From Pseudomonas fluorescens (GTDB taxonomy: Bacteria > Pseudomonadota > Gammaproteobacteria > Pseudomonadales > Pseudomonadaceae): a DNA stretch of 64,000 nt. Below, piece after piece: positions 9,688 through 16,817 of this stretch (within the stretch, counting starts at the first letter, position 1; each line of letters starts with the position of its first letter). The translations under genes and the position numbers were made by a program. A model generated the notes under the pieces. That model did not search any database. It had not been told where the DNA came from and worked only from the letters and a program-made list of their open reading frames with translations. The stretch is from contig NZ_CP078138.1 of NCBI RefSeq assembly GCF_019212185.1, forward strand, positions 4,198,501 to 4,262,500, given 5' to 3'.

Positions 9688-9703
9688 TGCAATTCCTGAG
9701 CCA
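9688..9703 (-). promoter_or_regulatory. sigma-54 promoter of mnxG
   Basis: On the minus strand the sequence reads TGGCTCAGGAATTGCA, a TGGC-N7-TTGC match to the -24/-12 consensus with exactly ten bases between GG and GC. Transcription should begin near 9677, leaving about 44 bases before the chosen ATG. In P. putida GB-1 mnxG expression needs the sigma-54-dependent regulator MnxR, so the site fits the family's known control. Confidence 0.75.
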
Positions 9704-9754
9704 AAAAAAATAGTGTTTATTTTCAATGCGTTATAAAAATTATCTGAAGCCACA

Positions 9755-9819
9755 GGGGACTATCCCCCACTTTTTCCCCACTTTGCGGGCCTGCCCCGCT
9801 TGCCCCACTTTTGGGGCAA
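9755..9819 (-). promoter_or_regulatory. candidate activator sites (G-tract repeats) upstream of mnxG
   Basis: Between 50 and 130 bases upstream of the mnxG sigma-54 promoter there are three copies of AAAGTGGGG on the minus strand (CCCCACTTT on plus at 9765, 9776 and 9803). There is also a G4/C4 inverted repeat at 9755-9770 and a perfect 8-4-8 palindrome, TTGCCCCACTTTTGGGGCAA, at 9800-9819. The position is typical of enhancer sites for sigma-54 activators. The same motif recurs upstream of gspG and mcoA. Confidence 0.5.
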
Positions 9820-9841
9820 CCCGCCCCAACGGCTGGTTTGC

Positions 9842-10447
9842 CTAGAGCGGCGCATCCACTGCCAGACCCTGCAAATGCCGGTAGTGGCGCAGGACGTTGG
9901 GCACATAACGCTGGGTTTCGGCGAACGGTGGAATCACTCGTCCGCGACTCATCACCGCGTCTGGACCGGCGTTGTAGGCGGCGACGGCGAGGGAAATATC
10001 GTTGTCGAACAGGTTCATCAGGCGCTTGAGGTAACGCGCGCCGCCCTGGATGTTGTCCTTGGGGTCGTAGACGTCGGTCACTCCCAGCTCGCGGGCGGTA
10101 TCGGGCATCAGCTGCATCAGACCGCCCGCGCCTTTGGGTGAACGCGCCTTGGAGTTGTAGTGGGATTCGGTCTGGATCACCGCGTGCAGCAGGGCTTCCG
10201 GCAACTGGTTGGCGCTGGCCGCCTCGGCGACCAGTTCGGCGAACGGCCGGTCGGCAATCATCTGCGGCATTTCGGCGGGAACGCTGGTCCCGGCTACCTC
10301 CGGCACGACCCGTTCATAGTGCCGGCCAGGGCGGTGGACGTTGGACAGCACGTAGCCACCGTTGGCATCGATCGAGACGTAAACGTCTGCTTGAGCAACA
10401 CCCACCAGCGCCAGGGCGCCCCACAGTCCTGCGATAATTCTTTGCAT
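9842..10447 (-). CDS. secreted lytic transglycosylase with DUF4124-like N-terminus
   Basis: The 201-residue product has a signal peptide (residues 1-20) and a short DUF4124-like segment (DVYVSIDANGGYVLSNV, about residues 21-50). The C-terminal SLT domain holds the catalytic Glu in ALLHAVIQTESHYN, then KGAGGLMQLMPDTARELGV and YNAGP. Such enzymes cleave peptidoglycan, often to make room for envelope-spanning machines. It is transcribed toward mnxG, ending 209 bases before the mnxG ATG, and is divergent from gspG-gspF. A link to secretion of the Mn oxidase is plausible from context only. Confidence 0.88.
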   Translation of the reverse strand: MQRIIAGLWGALALVGVAQADVYVSIDANGGYVLSNVHRPGRHYERVVPEVAGTSVPAEMPQMIADRPFAELVAEAASANQLPEALLHAVIQTESHYNSKARSPKGAGGLMQLMPDTARELGVTDVYDPKDNIQGGARYLKRLMNLFDNDISLAVAAYNAGPDAVMSRGRVIPPFAETQRYVPNVLRHYRHLQGLAVDAPL

Positions 10448-10473
10448 GATCGCTCTCCCCTTGCCGGCCCCGG

Positions 10474-10494
10474 AAAGTGGGGCTTATGCCCCAC
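10474..10494. promoter_or_regulatory. AAAGTGGGG palindrome between transglycosylase and gspG
   Basis: The sequence contains AAAGTGGGG leading into a perfect inverted repeat, GTGGGGCTTATGCCCCAC (10477-10494). It resembles the G-tract repeats upstream of mnxG and mcoA. It lies 150 bases upstream of gspG, in the leader of the divergent transglycosylase gene. Confidence 0.45.
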
Positions 10495-10517
10495 AAATCG
10501 GAGGCTGCAGGGGTATA

Positions 10518-10533
10518 CGCAAGCAGTGTGCCG
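10518..10533 (-). promoter_or_regulatory. sigma-54 promoter of the transglycosylase gene
   Basis: The minus strand reads CGGCACACTGCTTGCG: GGCAC at -24, TTGC at -12 and the correct ten-base spacing. The predicted start near 10507 gives a leader of about 60 bases before the ATG at 10447. Confidence 0.5.
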
Positions 10534-10643
10534 ACTCGGTGAAGCCCATGGCCTGCGGGGCTTGCAACGAAATTGGCGGGCTGTGCATGGCAATTGCATA
10601 GCGCTGTGTACCGTCCCTTGTTGCTCACTCCAGTGAGGTCATC

Positions 10644-11078
10644 ATGAAAGGCTTTCTGTTTAATGCACCGCGACGCCAAGGTGGGTTCACCCTCCTCGAA
10701 CTGTTGGTGGTGCTGGTGGTGCTCGGCTTGCTGGCCGGGATCGTCGCACCCAAGTATTTCGCCCAGTTGGGCCGTTCCGAAGCCAAGGTCGCCAAGGCGC
10801 AGATCGAAGGCCTGGGCAAGGCTCTGGACCTGTATCGCCTGGAGGTCGGCCACTACCCCTCGACCGAACAGGGTTTGCAGGCACTGGTCACCGCGCCCAG
10901 CGACGAGACCCACTGGACCGGCCCCTACCTGCAGAAAAAGCTGCCGCAGGATCCCTGGGGCCGTAACTACACCTACCGCTACCCCGGGGAAAACGGCGAG
11001 TACGACCTGCTGTCCCTGGGCAAGGACGGTCAGCCCGGCGGCGAAGGTGAAAACGCCGAAGTCACCAGTTGGCAGTGA
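10644..11078 (+). CDS. gspG: type II secretion major pseudopilin GspG
   Basis: The 144-residue product has the class III signal RRQGG-FTLLELLVVLVVLGLLAGI. Prepilin-peptidase cleavage is expected after Gly14, and Glu5 of the mature form is present. The body has the GspG pattern PSTEQGLQALV ... GPYLQKKLPQDPWG ... YDLLSLGKDGQPGGEGENAEVTSW, including the C-terminal calcium-binding loop. GAGG precedes the ATG. Only gspF follows; the rest of the secretion apparatus is not in this window. Mn-oxidase export in P. putida GB-1 depends on a type II system, so proximity to mnxG suggests a dedicated or helper role. Confidence 0.93.
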   Translation: MKGFLFNAPRRQGGFTLLELLVVLVVLGLLAGIVAPKYFAQLGRSEAKVAKAQIEGLGKALDLYRLEVGHYPSTEQGLQALVTAPSDETHWTGPYLQKKLPQDPWGRNYTYRYPGENGEYDLLSLGKDGQPGGEGENAEVTSWQ

Positions 11079-11093
11079 GACAGGGGGTGATCC

Positions 11094-12281
11094 ATGCGCT
11101 TTCTTCTTAAAGCAGTGGGCAAAGGTGCGGTGGTGTCGATGACCGTCGACGCGCCGGGTCAGAGCGAGGCCCGGCGGATTGTCGAGGAACAGGGCCTGCG
11201 CGTCGTCAGCCTGCGAGCCGAACGGCATTGGCGGTCGCTGCGCCTGCAGGGCAAGGAACACTTCAACCTGGTGCTGTTCAGCCAAGAGCTGACCACCCTG
11301 CTCAACGCCGGCCTGCCGCTGATCGATGCGCTGGAAAGCCTGGCAGAAAAAGAAACCGCACCCCAGGCCCGCAAGACGCTGAGCGAACTGGTGCGCCTGT
11401 TGTACGAAGGCAAATCCTTCTCCCAGGCACTGGGTCAGATGTCGGCAGTGTTCCCGCCGCTGTACGTGGCGCTGGTGCAATCGAGTGAAAAGACCGGCGC
11501 GGTCGGCGAGGCCTTGGCGCGCTACGTTTCCTATCGCCAGCGCATGGATGAGGTGAAGCAGAAGATCATCAGCGCCTCGATCTACCCCCTGCTGTTGCTG
11601 GTGGTGGGCGGCGGCGTGGTGCTGTTTTTGATGGGCTACGTGGTGCCGCGCTTCAGCCTGGTATTTGAAGGCCTGGGCTCCAATTTGCCGTGGCTGTCCC
11701 AGGTGTTGATGAGTACCGGGATGTTCCTGCATGCCCATCAGATGGAGTTTTTCGGCGGCATCGGCGCGACGGTGGTCGGCATCAGCATCCTGCAGCGCCA
11801 ACCGGCGTTCCGGCGGGCCGTGGATCGTCTGCTGGAAAAACTGCCGGCGGTGCATCAACGCATTTTCATGTACGAACTGGCGCGCTTCTACCGCTCCCTG
11901 GGCATCCTGCTGCAAGGCGGGATCCCGATTCTGACCGCCATGGGCATGGTCCGCGGCCTGCTCACCGTCGGCTCGCGGACACGCCTGGACCAGGCCGCCG
12001 AACGGGTCCGCGAAGGCCTGGCGTTGTCCAATGCGCTGGAAGCCAATCAGCTGGTGACCCCGGTGTCCCTGCGCCTGCTGCGGGCCGGCGAACAGTCCGG
12101 CAACCTGGGGCAAATGATGGAACGCAGCGCCGATTTCTACGACGAAGAAATCAGCCGCTGGATCGAGTGGTTCGTGCGCCTGTTCGAACCGCTGCTGATG
12201 ACATTTATCGGCCTGTTGATCGGGGTCATCGTGATCCTGATGTACATGCCGATTTTCGAACTGGCGTCGAGCATTCACTGA
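11094..12281 (+). CDS. gspF: type II secretion inner-membrane platform protein GspF
   Basis: The 395-residue product matches the usual length of GspF/PilC platform proteins. It has two T2SSF domains: LFSQELTTLLNAGLPLIDALESL near residue 65 and YELARFYRSLGILLQGGIPILTAM near residue 260. Membrane segments lie around ASIYPLLLLVVGGGVVLFLMGYVV and at the C-terminus (LLMTFIGLLIGVIVILMYMPIFEL). It begins 15 bases after gspG. An ATPase (GspE) and the outer-membrane secretin are absent nearby, so the pair must rely on partners encoded elsewhere. Confidence 0.92.
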   Translation: MRFLLKAVGKGAVVSMTVDAPGQSEARRIVEEQGLRVVSLRAERHWRSLRLQGKEHFNLVLFSQELTTLLNAGLPLIDALESLAEKETAPQARKTLSELVRLLYEGKSFSQALGQMSAVFPPLYVALVQSSEKTGAVGEALARYVSYRQRMDEVKQKIISASIYPLLLLVVGGGVVLFLMGYVVPRFSLVFEGLGSNLPWLSQVLMSTGMFLHAHQMEFFGGIGATVVGISILQRQPAFRRAVDRLLEKLPAVHQRIFMYELARFYRSLGILLQGGIPILTAMGMVRGLLTVGSRTRLDQAAERVREGLALSNALEANQLVTPVSLRLLRAGEQSGNLGQMMERSADFYDEEISRWIEWFVRLFEPLLMTFIGLLIGVIVILMYMPIFELASSIH

Positions 12282-12380
12282 ATCATTGAGTCGTGGATGC
12301 GGCGCGGTGTACCAGGTGCGTAAGCACCCCACTGGTTGTATGTCTCCAGTCGGCACGATGGAGCATTTGCGGGAGGTCCC

Positions 12381-12697
12381 ATGCAATTCACAAAACCTTT
12401 GCTGGCGGTGGCAGCGGCAATGGCGGTGGGCACAGCGGCGGCTCGGGGTCGAGCGGCAGTGGGCACGGCGATAGCGGCGGCCATTCCAGCGCATCCAGTT
12501 CAGGCCGCAGCGGCAGCCACTCCGAGGCTGGCGACGATCATGGGGTGCATGCGGGTGGCGAGCCTGGGGATGACCATGGTGTGCACGCGGCGGGTGAGCC
12601 GGGAGATGATCGCGGGCTGCATGCAGCGGGTGAGCCCGGGGATGATCGCGGGGTGCATGTGGGTGGTGAGCCGGGGGATGACAAGCGGGTTAATTGA
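12381..12697 (+). pseudogene. small secreted Gly/Ser/His-rich repeat protein, apparently frameshifted
   Basis: An ATG at 12381, preceded by GGGAGG, encodes a signal-peptide-like start (MQFTKPLLAVAAAMA). In that frame the remainder is an implausible Met/Arg-rich string ending at 12704. One frame over, the DNA encodes GGGSGNGGGHSGG, then a Ser/His-rich stretch, then four 12-residue repeats of the type AGEPGDDRGLHA ending in a stop at 12697. Signal peptide and mature region therefore lie in different frames, which suggests a frameshifting indel within the first dozen codons or a sequencing error. The function is unknown. Confidence 0.4.
12560..12695 (+). repeat. 36-bp tandem repeats encoding GEPGDD units
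   Basis: About four imperfect copies of a 36-base unit, each with a core like GGTGAGCCGGGGGATGA, lie head to tail. In the plus-strand frame ending at 12697 they encode 12-residue units with a GEPGDD core and an HG/LH tail. Confidence 0.6.
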
Positions 12698-12796
12698 GGG
12701 GTGAACACACAGCCTCTGTGGGAGCGCCGACCCGGCAGGCCCGCAGGGGCATTTTTGACTATGCTTGACCCACACCCCCCAGGTGACGAGGGATTT

Positions 12797-13015
12797 ATGG
12801 ACGATCCAATCGACAACAAGCCACCCAGCTTCTGGCAGATGCTGCACAGCGTCATGGCCGCAGCCTTTGGCGTGCAGAGCGGCAAGAATCGTGCGCGGGA
12901 TTTCACTCACGGCAAGCCGAGTCATTTCGTGGTGTTGGGCATTTTGTTTACGGCAGTGTTTGCCTTGGGCCTGTTTGCCATCGTCAAGCTGGTGGTGTAT
13001 CTGGCTGGGGTTTGA
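12797..13015 (+). CDS. DUF2970 family small membrane protein
   Basis: The 72-residue protein starts at the ATG preceded by GAGGGA, not at an ATG 32 codons earlier that overlaps a REP-like stretch. The pattern PPSFWQMLHSVMAAAFGVQS at the N-terminus and one C-terminal transmembrane helix (HFVVLGILFTAVFALGLFAIVKLVVYL) match the DUF2970 family. Its function is not known. It has no operon partner on the same strand. Confidence 0.8.
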   Translation: MDDPIDNKPPSFWQMLHSVMAAAFGVQSGKNRARDFTHGKPSHFVVLGILFTAVFALGLFAIVKLVVYLAGV

Positions 13016-13024
13016 ACGCCGGCT

Positions 13025-14110
13025 TCAGTGCATCAGGGTTTGCAGGTTGAACGGGTAGCGGTAGGTCAGCGGGCGGCCCTTGGCCGACAGGCTGCGAAAG
13101 TTCACCCCATAGTCCTGGCTGTCACGCAGTGCCAGCATGCGCCGGGCCTGTTCGCGATCGATCAGTTGCAGCAAGGGGATCTGCCGGTCCCGACCGCCAT
13201 ATTGGGCAACGGGCACGCCCTGGTCGTAGTCGTACAACTCCACCAGCGCCCAACCGCCAAGGCTGAAATGGCCACCCAGCAATACGCTGAGGCGTCCGTC
13301 GAGCAATGCCTGCAGGGCTGCCGGCGACGTGTTGACGGCGCTGAACAGCACGCCCCTGCCCGGTTTGCCACCGGCCTCTGTATAGGCCTGCATGGCGCCA
13401 AACGCCATTTCGTCGTTGGCCGACCACACCAGCGACACCCGTGGGTAGCGTTTGAAGAGTTGCACGGCCTGCTCATGGGCGCGGGCGCGGGTCCATTCGC
13501 CATAGACCAACTGCCGCAACTGCACCTCGGGATGCTCACGCAAGGCACGCTGCATGCCCTTCTCGCGAAATTGCGCGGAGGGGGTGATTTTCAGACCGGA
13601 AAAAGCCAGCAGTTCGATTTTCTCTCCGGGGGCGACAGGCGGATGTTGGCGAATCAACTCCTTCAGCATCCGGTAGCCGCCCTCCTCGTCGTTGGGCACC
13701 AGGCTACCGAGCAAATCGGGGTATTTTTCTCCAGGATCGCCCAGCAGACTCACCTGGTCGGCGGTCAGCGCATTGTTGACCATGAACAGCTTGACCCCGC
13801 TGCCCCGGGACAGACGCAGGATCTCTGGCGCCACATACTGTTCATTGACGAACACCAGGTAGTCCGGGCGGTTGTCGCCCAACAACACTTCACGCGCCTG
13901 TTCGATGGTGGTGTGCACTTGCCGCTCGGCATAGCGCACTTTGAGGTCGATACCCAGGTCTCGCGCCGCCGCCTGCATGAACTGGCTGTAGCTGACCCAG
14001 AACACTTCGTTGCTCGTGCCAGGATTGAGGAACACCACCGACGTCGCCTGCACCACCGATCCATAGATCGCGCATAGCGTCAGCATGCCTCTTTGGAGAA
14101 ACCTGAACAT
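13025..14110 (-). CDS. periplasmic substrate-binding protein, sugar-type (Peripla_BP_4)
   Basis: The 361-residue product has a signal peptide (residues 1-22, ending SVVQA). The two-lobed type 1 periplasmic-binding fold is indicated by VVFLNPGTSNEVFW, LVFVNEQYVAPEILRL, FMVNNALTADQ, SLVWSANDEMAFGAMQAYTEAG and LGGHFSLGGWALVELYDY. Relatives bind sugars or autoinducer-2-like ligands. No permease or ATPase gene is adjacent, so it may feed a sensor or a distant transporter. The substrate cannot be told from sequence. Confidence 0.8.
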   Translation of the reverse strand: MFRFLQRGMLTLCAIYGSVVQATSVVFLNPGTSNEVFWVSYSQFMQAAARDLGIDLKVRYAERQVHTTIEQAREVLLGDNRPDYLVFVNEQYVAPEILRLSRGSGVKLFMVNNALTADQVSLLGDPGEKYPDLLGSLVPNDEEGGYRMLKELIRQHPPVAPGEKIELLAFSGLKITPSAQFREKGMQRALREHPEVQLRQLVYGEWTRARAHEQAVQLFKRYPRVSLVWSANDEMAFGAMQAYTEAGGKPGRGVLFSAVNTSPAALQALLDGRLSVLLGGHFSLGGWALVELYDYDQGVPVAQYGGRDRQIPLLQLIDREQARRMLALRDSQDYGVNFRSLSAKGRPLTYRYPFNLQTLMH

Positions 14111-14228
14111 TGAACAACCGAGCCCCGAAAATTTAGCCGCGCATTATAGCCAGCCAATCCAGGTGCACCCGCGGTTAATTCGCGTTTTTTGTCCGACAAT
14201 CGTCGGAAAATGGCTCGGTTACGCGTGT

Positions 14229-14342
14229 TTACTGATGGCTGACCCAATACACCGCCGTGCCTACCACCAGAATGATCAAGAACAGAATCGCCCACGCGTC
14301 GACGCTGCTGTCGCTTTTCGTTGCCTTGGTCGGATTGCTCAT
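14229..14342 (-). CDS. 37-residue single-helix membrane protein
   Basis: The ORF starts at the ATG at 14340-14342 with AGAGGCG upstream. The product begins MSNPTKATKSDSSVD and ends with one transmembrane helix (AWAILFLIILVVGTAVYWV) and the tail SHQ. A short polar N-terminus with a C-terminal helix is typical of small respiratory-complex or stress-linked membrane proteins, but no family is recognised. It sits alone between the binding protein and cysI. Confidence 0.6.
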   Translation of the reverse strand: MSNPTKATKSDSSVDAWAILFLIILVVGTAVYWVSHQ

Positions 14343-14633
14343 TGCATCGCCTCTTGTCGGTTTTATCGGTGATTGCAGGAAGACTCGATCACAGTTAAGA
14401 CGACGATTGCCCGCACGACAAATGTGGGTAAGACAATAATCAGTCTCAATAGTCGATTTGGTTCTTTCCATATACTCAAACATCACTTTTACGCATAAAC
14501 GCAAACTGCTATCTTGCCCCGGCTCCGTGGGGAGTGCGCGGCCGTGCGCGCAGAATTACCAAGGCATTTCGGAACATCAGCGAGCGAGAAACGCAGCGGA
14601 TTCCGATCAGCCCAGCCTGAGAACAGGACTTAT

Positions 14634-16292
14634 ATGTACGTATACGACGAGTACGATCAGCGGATCATCGAGGACCGCGTCAAGCAGTTCCGAGATCAGA
14701 CCCGACGCTATCTGGCAGGCGAGCTGAGCGAAGAAGAATTCCGCCCCCTGCGCCTGCAAAATGGCCTTTACATCCAGCGCTTCGCCCCGATGCTGCGGGT
14801 TGCCGTGCCTTATGGCCAACTGACTTCGCGGCAGACGCGAATGATGGCCAAAATCGCTCGCGACTATGACAAGGGCTATGCCCACATCAGTACCCGCCAG
14901 AACGTCCAGTTCAACTGGCCGGCCCTGGAAGACATCCCGGACATCCTGGCCGAACTGGCCACGGTGCAGATGCATGCGATCCAGACCAGCGGCAACTGCC
15001 TGCGCAACGTCACCACCGACCAGTTCGCCGGTGTCGCAGCAGACGAGTTGATCGACCCGCGCCCATGGTGCGAAATCGTCCGTCAATGGACCACCTTCCA
15101 CCCGGAATTTGCCTACCTGCCGCGTAAATTCAAGATTGCGATCAACGGTTCGACGTCCGACCGTGCCGCCATCGAAGTCCACGACATTGGCCTGGAGCCG
15201 GTGCACAACGCTGCTGGCGAACTGGGCTTCCGTGTGTTGGTCGGCGGTGGCCTGGGCCGGACCCCGGTGGTCGGCGCCTTCATCAACGAGTTCCTGCCGT
15301 GGCAAGACCTGTTGAGCTACCTCGACGCCATCCTGCGGGTGTACAACCGCTATGGCCGTCGCGACAACAAGTACAAGGCGCGGATCAAGATCCTGGTCAA
15401 GGCCCTGACGCCTGAAGTCTTCGCGCAGAAAGTCGACGCGGAAATGGAGCACCTGCGCGGTGGCCAAACCACCTTGACCGAAGCCGAAGTGCATCGCGTT
15501 GCCAAGCATTTCGTCGATCCGGACTACAAGGCGCTGGACAACCAGCACGCCGCCCTGGCCGAGCTCGACGCCCAGCACCCGGGCTTTGCCCGCTGGCGCA
15601 CGCGCAACACCGTGGCCCACAAGAAGCCGGGCTATGTAGCCGTGACCCTGTCGCTCAAGCCCACCGGCGTTGCCCCGGGCGACCTGACCGACAAGCAGCT
15701 CGACGCCGTCGCCGACTTGGCCGAGCGTTACAGCTATGGCCAGTTGCGCACCTCCCACGAGCAGAACATCATCCTCGCCGATGTCGAGCAGGCGCAGTTG
15801 TTCACCCTCTGGGGCGAATTGCGCGAGCATGGCTTTGCCACGCCGAACATCGGTCTGCTGACCGACATCATCTGCTGCCCGGGTGGCGACTTCTGCTCCC
15901 TGGCCAACGCCAAGTCGATCCCGATCGCCGAGTCGATCCAGCGCCGTTTCGACGATCTGGACTACCTGTTCGACATCGGTGAGCTGGACCTGAACATCTC
16001 CGGCTGCATGAACGCCTGCGGTCACCACCACGTTGGCCACATCGGCATCCTCGGGGTGGACAAAAAAGGTGAAGAGTTCTACCAGGTGTCCCTCGGTGGC
16101 AGCGCCAGCCGCGACGCCAGCCTGGGCAAGATCCTCGGCCCATCGTTTGCCCAGGACGCCATGCCGGATGTGATCTCGAAGCTGATCGACGTGTATGTGG
16201 AACAACGTACCGAAGACGAGCGCTTCATCGACACCTACCAACGTATCGGCATCGACCTCTTCAAGGAACGCGTCTATGCAGCGAATCATTAA
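14634..16292 (+). CDS. cysI: sulfite reductase, sirohaem [4Fe-4S] hemoprotein
   Basis: The 552-residue product is a one-chain nitrite/sulfite reductase. The cluster/sirohaem ligands are C415-x5-C421 (CCPGGDFC) and C458-x3-C462 (GCMNACGHHH). Two ferredoxin-like repeats are visible (NGLYIQRFAPMLRVAVPYGQ and VAVTLSLKPTGVAPGDLTD). The substrate-side basic motif is HISTRQNVQFNWP. It reduces sulfite to sulfide for cysteine synthesis in the cytoplasm. The start MYVYDEYDQ was chosen over an upstream in-frame ATG because the family begins there. The downstream DUF934 gene overlaps it by 17 bases, the arrangement seen in pseudomonads. Confidence 0.95.
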   Translation: MYVYDEYDQRIIEDRVKQFRDQTRRYLAGELSEEEFRPLRLQNGLYIQRFAPMLRVAVPYGQLTSRQTRMMAKIARDYDKGYAHISTRQNVQFNWPALEDIPDILAELATVQMHAIQTSGNCLRNVTTDQFAGVAADELIDPRPWCEIVRQWTTFHPEFAYLPRKFKIAINGSTSDRAAIEVHDIGLEPVHNAAGELGFRVLVGGGLGRTPVVGAFINEFLPWQDLLSYLDAILRVYNRYGRRDNKYKARIKILVKALTPEVFAQKVDAEMEHLRGGQTTLTEAEVHRVAKHFVDPDYKALDNQHAALAELDAQHPGFARWRTRNTVAHKKPGYVAVTLSLKPTGVAPGDLTDKQLDAVADLAERYSYGQLRTSHEQNIILADVEQAQLFTLWGELREHGFATPNIGLLTDIICCPGGDFCSLANAKSIPIAESIQRRFDDLDYLFDIGELDLNISGCMNACGHHHVGHIGILGVDKKGEEFYQVSLGGSASRDASLGKILGPSFAQDAMPDVISKLIDVYVEQRTEDERFIDTYQRIGIDLFKERVYAANH

Positions 16293-16770
16293 GAACAACG
16301 AAGTCATCGACGAAACCTGGCACCTGCTGCCCAAGGATTTCAACATCGATGAAATCAGCAACTGCGACGACTACATCGTGCCGTTGCAGCTGTGGCGTGA
16401 ACACGGGCGCATGCTCCAGGCCCGCGATGGCGGCCTGGGCGTGTGGCTGGACGCTGACGAAGAAGCCGAGGAAATTGGCGATGACGTGCAGCACTTCCAG
16501 GTGATTGCCCTGAACTTCCCGGCGTTCACCGATGGCCGCAACTACTCCAACGCCCGCCTGCTGCGTGACCGTTACGGCTTCAAGGGCGAGCTGCGAGCGA
16601 TTGGCGACATCCTGCGCGACCAACTGTTCTACCTGCGCCGCTGCGGCTTTGACGCCTTTGCGCTGCGGGCCGACAAGGACCCGTATGAAGCCCTTGAAAG
16701 CCTCAAGGACTTCTCGGTGACCTACCAGGCCGCCACCGACGAGCCGCTACCGCTGTTCCGTCGCCGCTGA
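16276..16770 (+). CDS. DUF934 protein of the sulfite reductase operon
   Basis: The 164-residue soluble protein starts inside the last codons of cysI (overlap 16276-16292), so the two are translationally linked. The DUF934 hallmarks VPLQLWREH, NFPAFTDGRNYSNARLLRDRYGFKGELRAIGD and LRRCGFDAFALR are present. The family accompanies CysI in Pseudomonas and is thought to assist sulfite reduction; its biochemical role is not established. Confidence 0.92.
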   Translation: MQRIIKNNEVIDETWHLLPKDFNIDEISNCDDYIVPLQLWREHGRMLQARDGGLGVWLDADEEAEEIGDDVQHFQVIALNFPAFTDGRNYSNARLLRDRYGFKGELRAIGDILRDQLFYLRRCGFDAFALRADKDPYEALESLKDFSVTYQAATDEPLPLFRRR

Positions 16771-16776
16771 TCGACC

Positions 16777-16806
16777 GGCCTTGAGCCCCGCCCGGGGTTC
16801 AAGGCC
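16777..16806. terminator. hairpin between convergent genes
   Basis: GGCCTTGA pairs with TCAAGGCC, with an inner CCCCG/CGGGG stem. It lies just after the DUF934 stop and before the end of the convergent LRR gene. There is no T-run, so it may act weakly on both strands. Confidence 0.5.
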
Positions 16807-16817
16807 AGCCAGTGCTC

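Noticed and set aside
9634..9753. Longer mnxG starting at the GTG at 9753
   Set aside because: It would begin upstream of the sigma-54 promoter and would place the signal peptide internally.
10314..12494. 726-codon minus-strand frame opposite gspG and gspF
   Set aside because: It is Gln/His-rich antisense of two clear type II secretion genes, with no recognisable domain.
12701..12796. N-terminal extension of the DUF2970 gene
   Set aside because: The extension reads through a REP-like GTGGGAGCG stretch, and the family begins at the ATG at 12797, which has a ribosome site.
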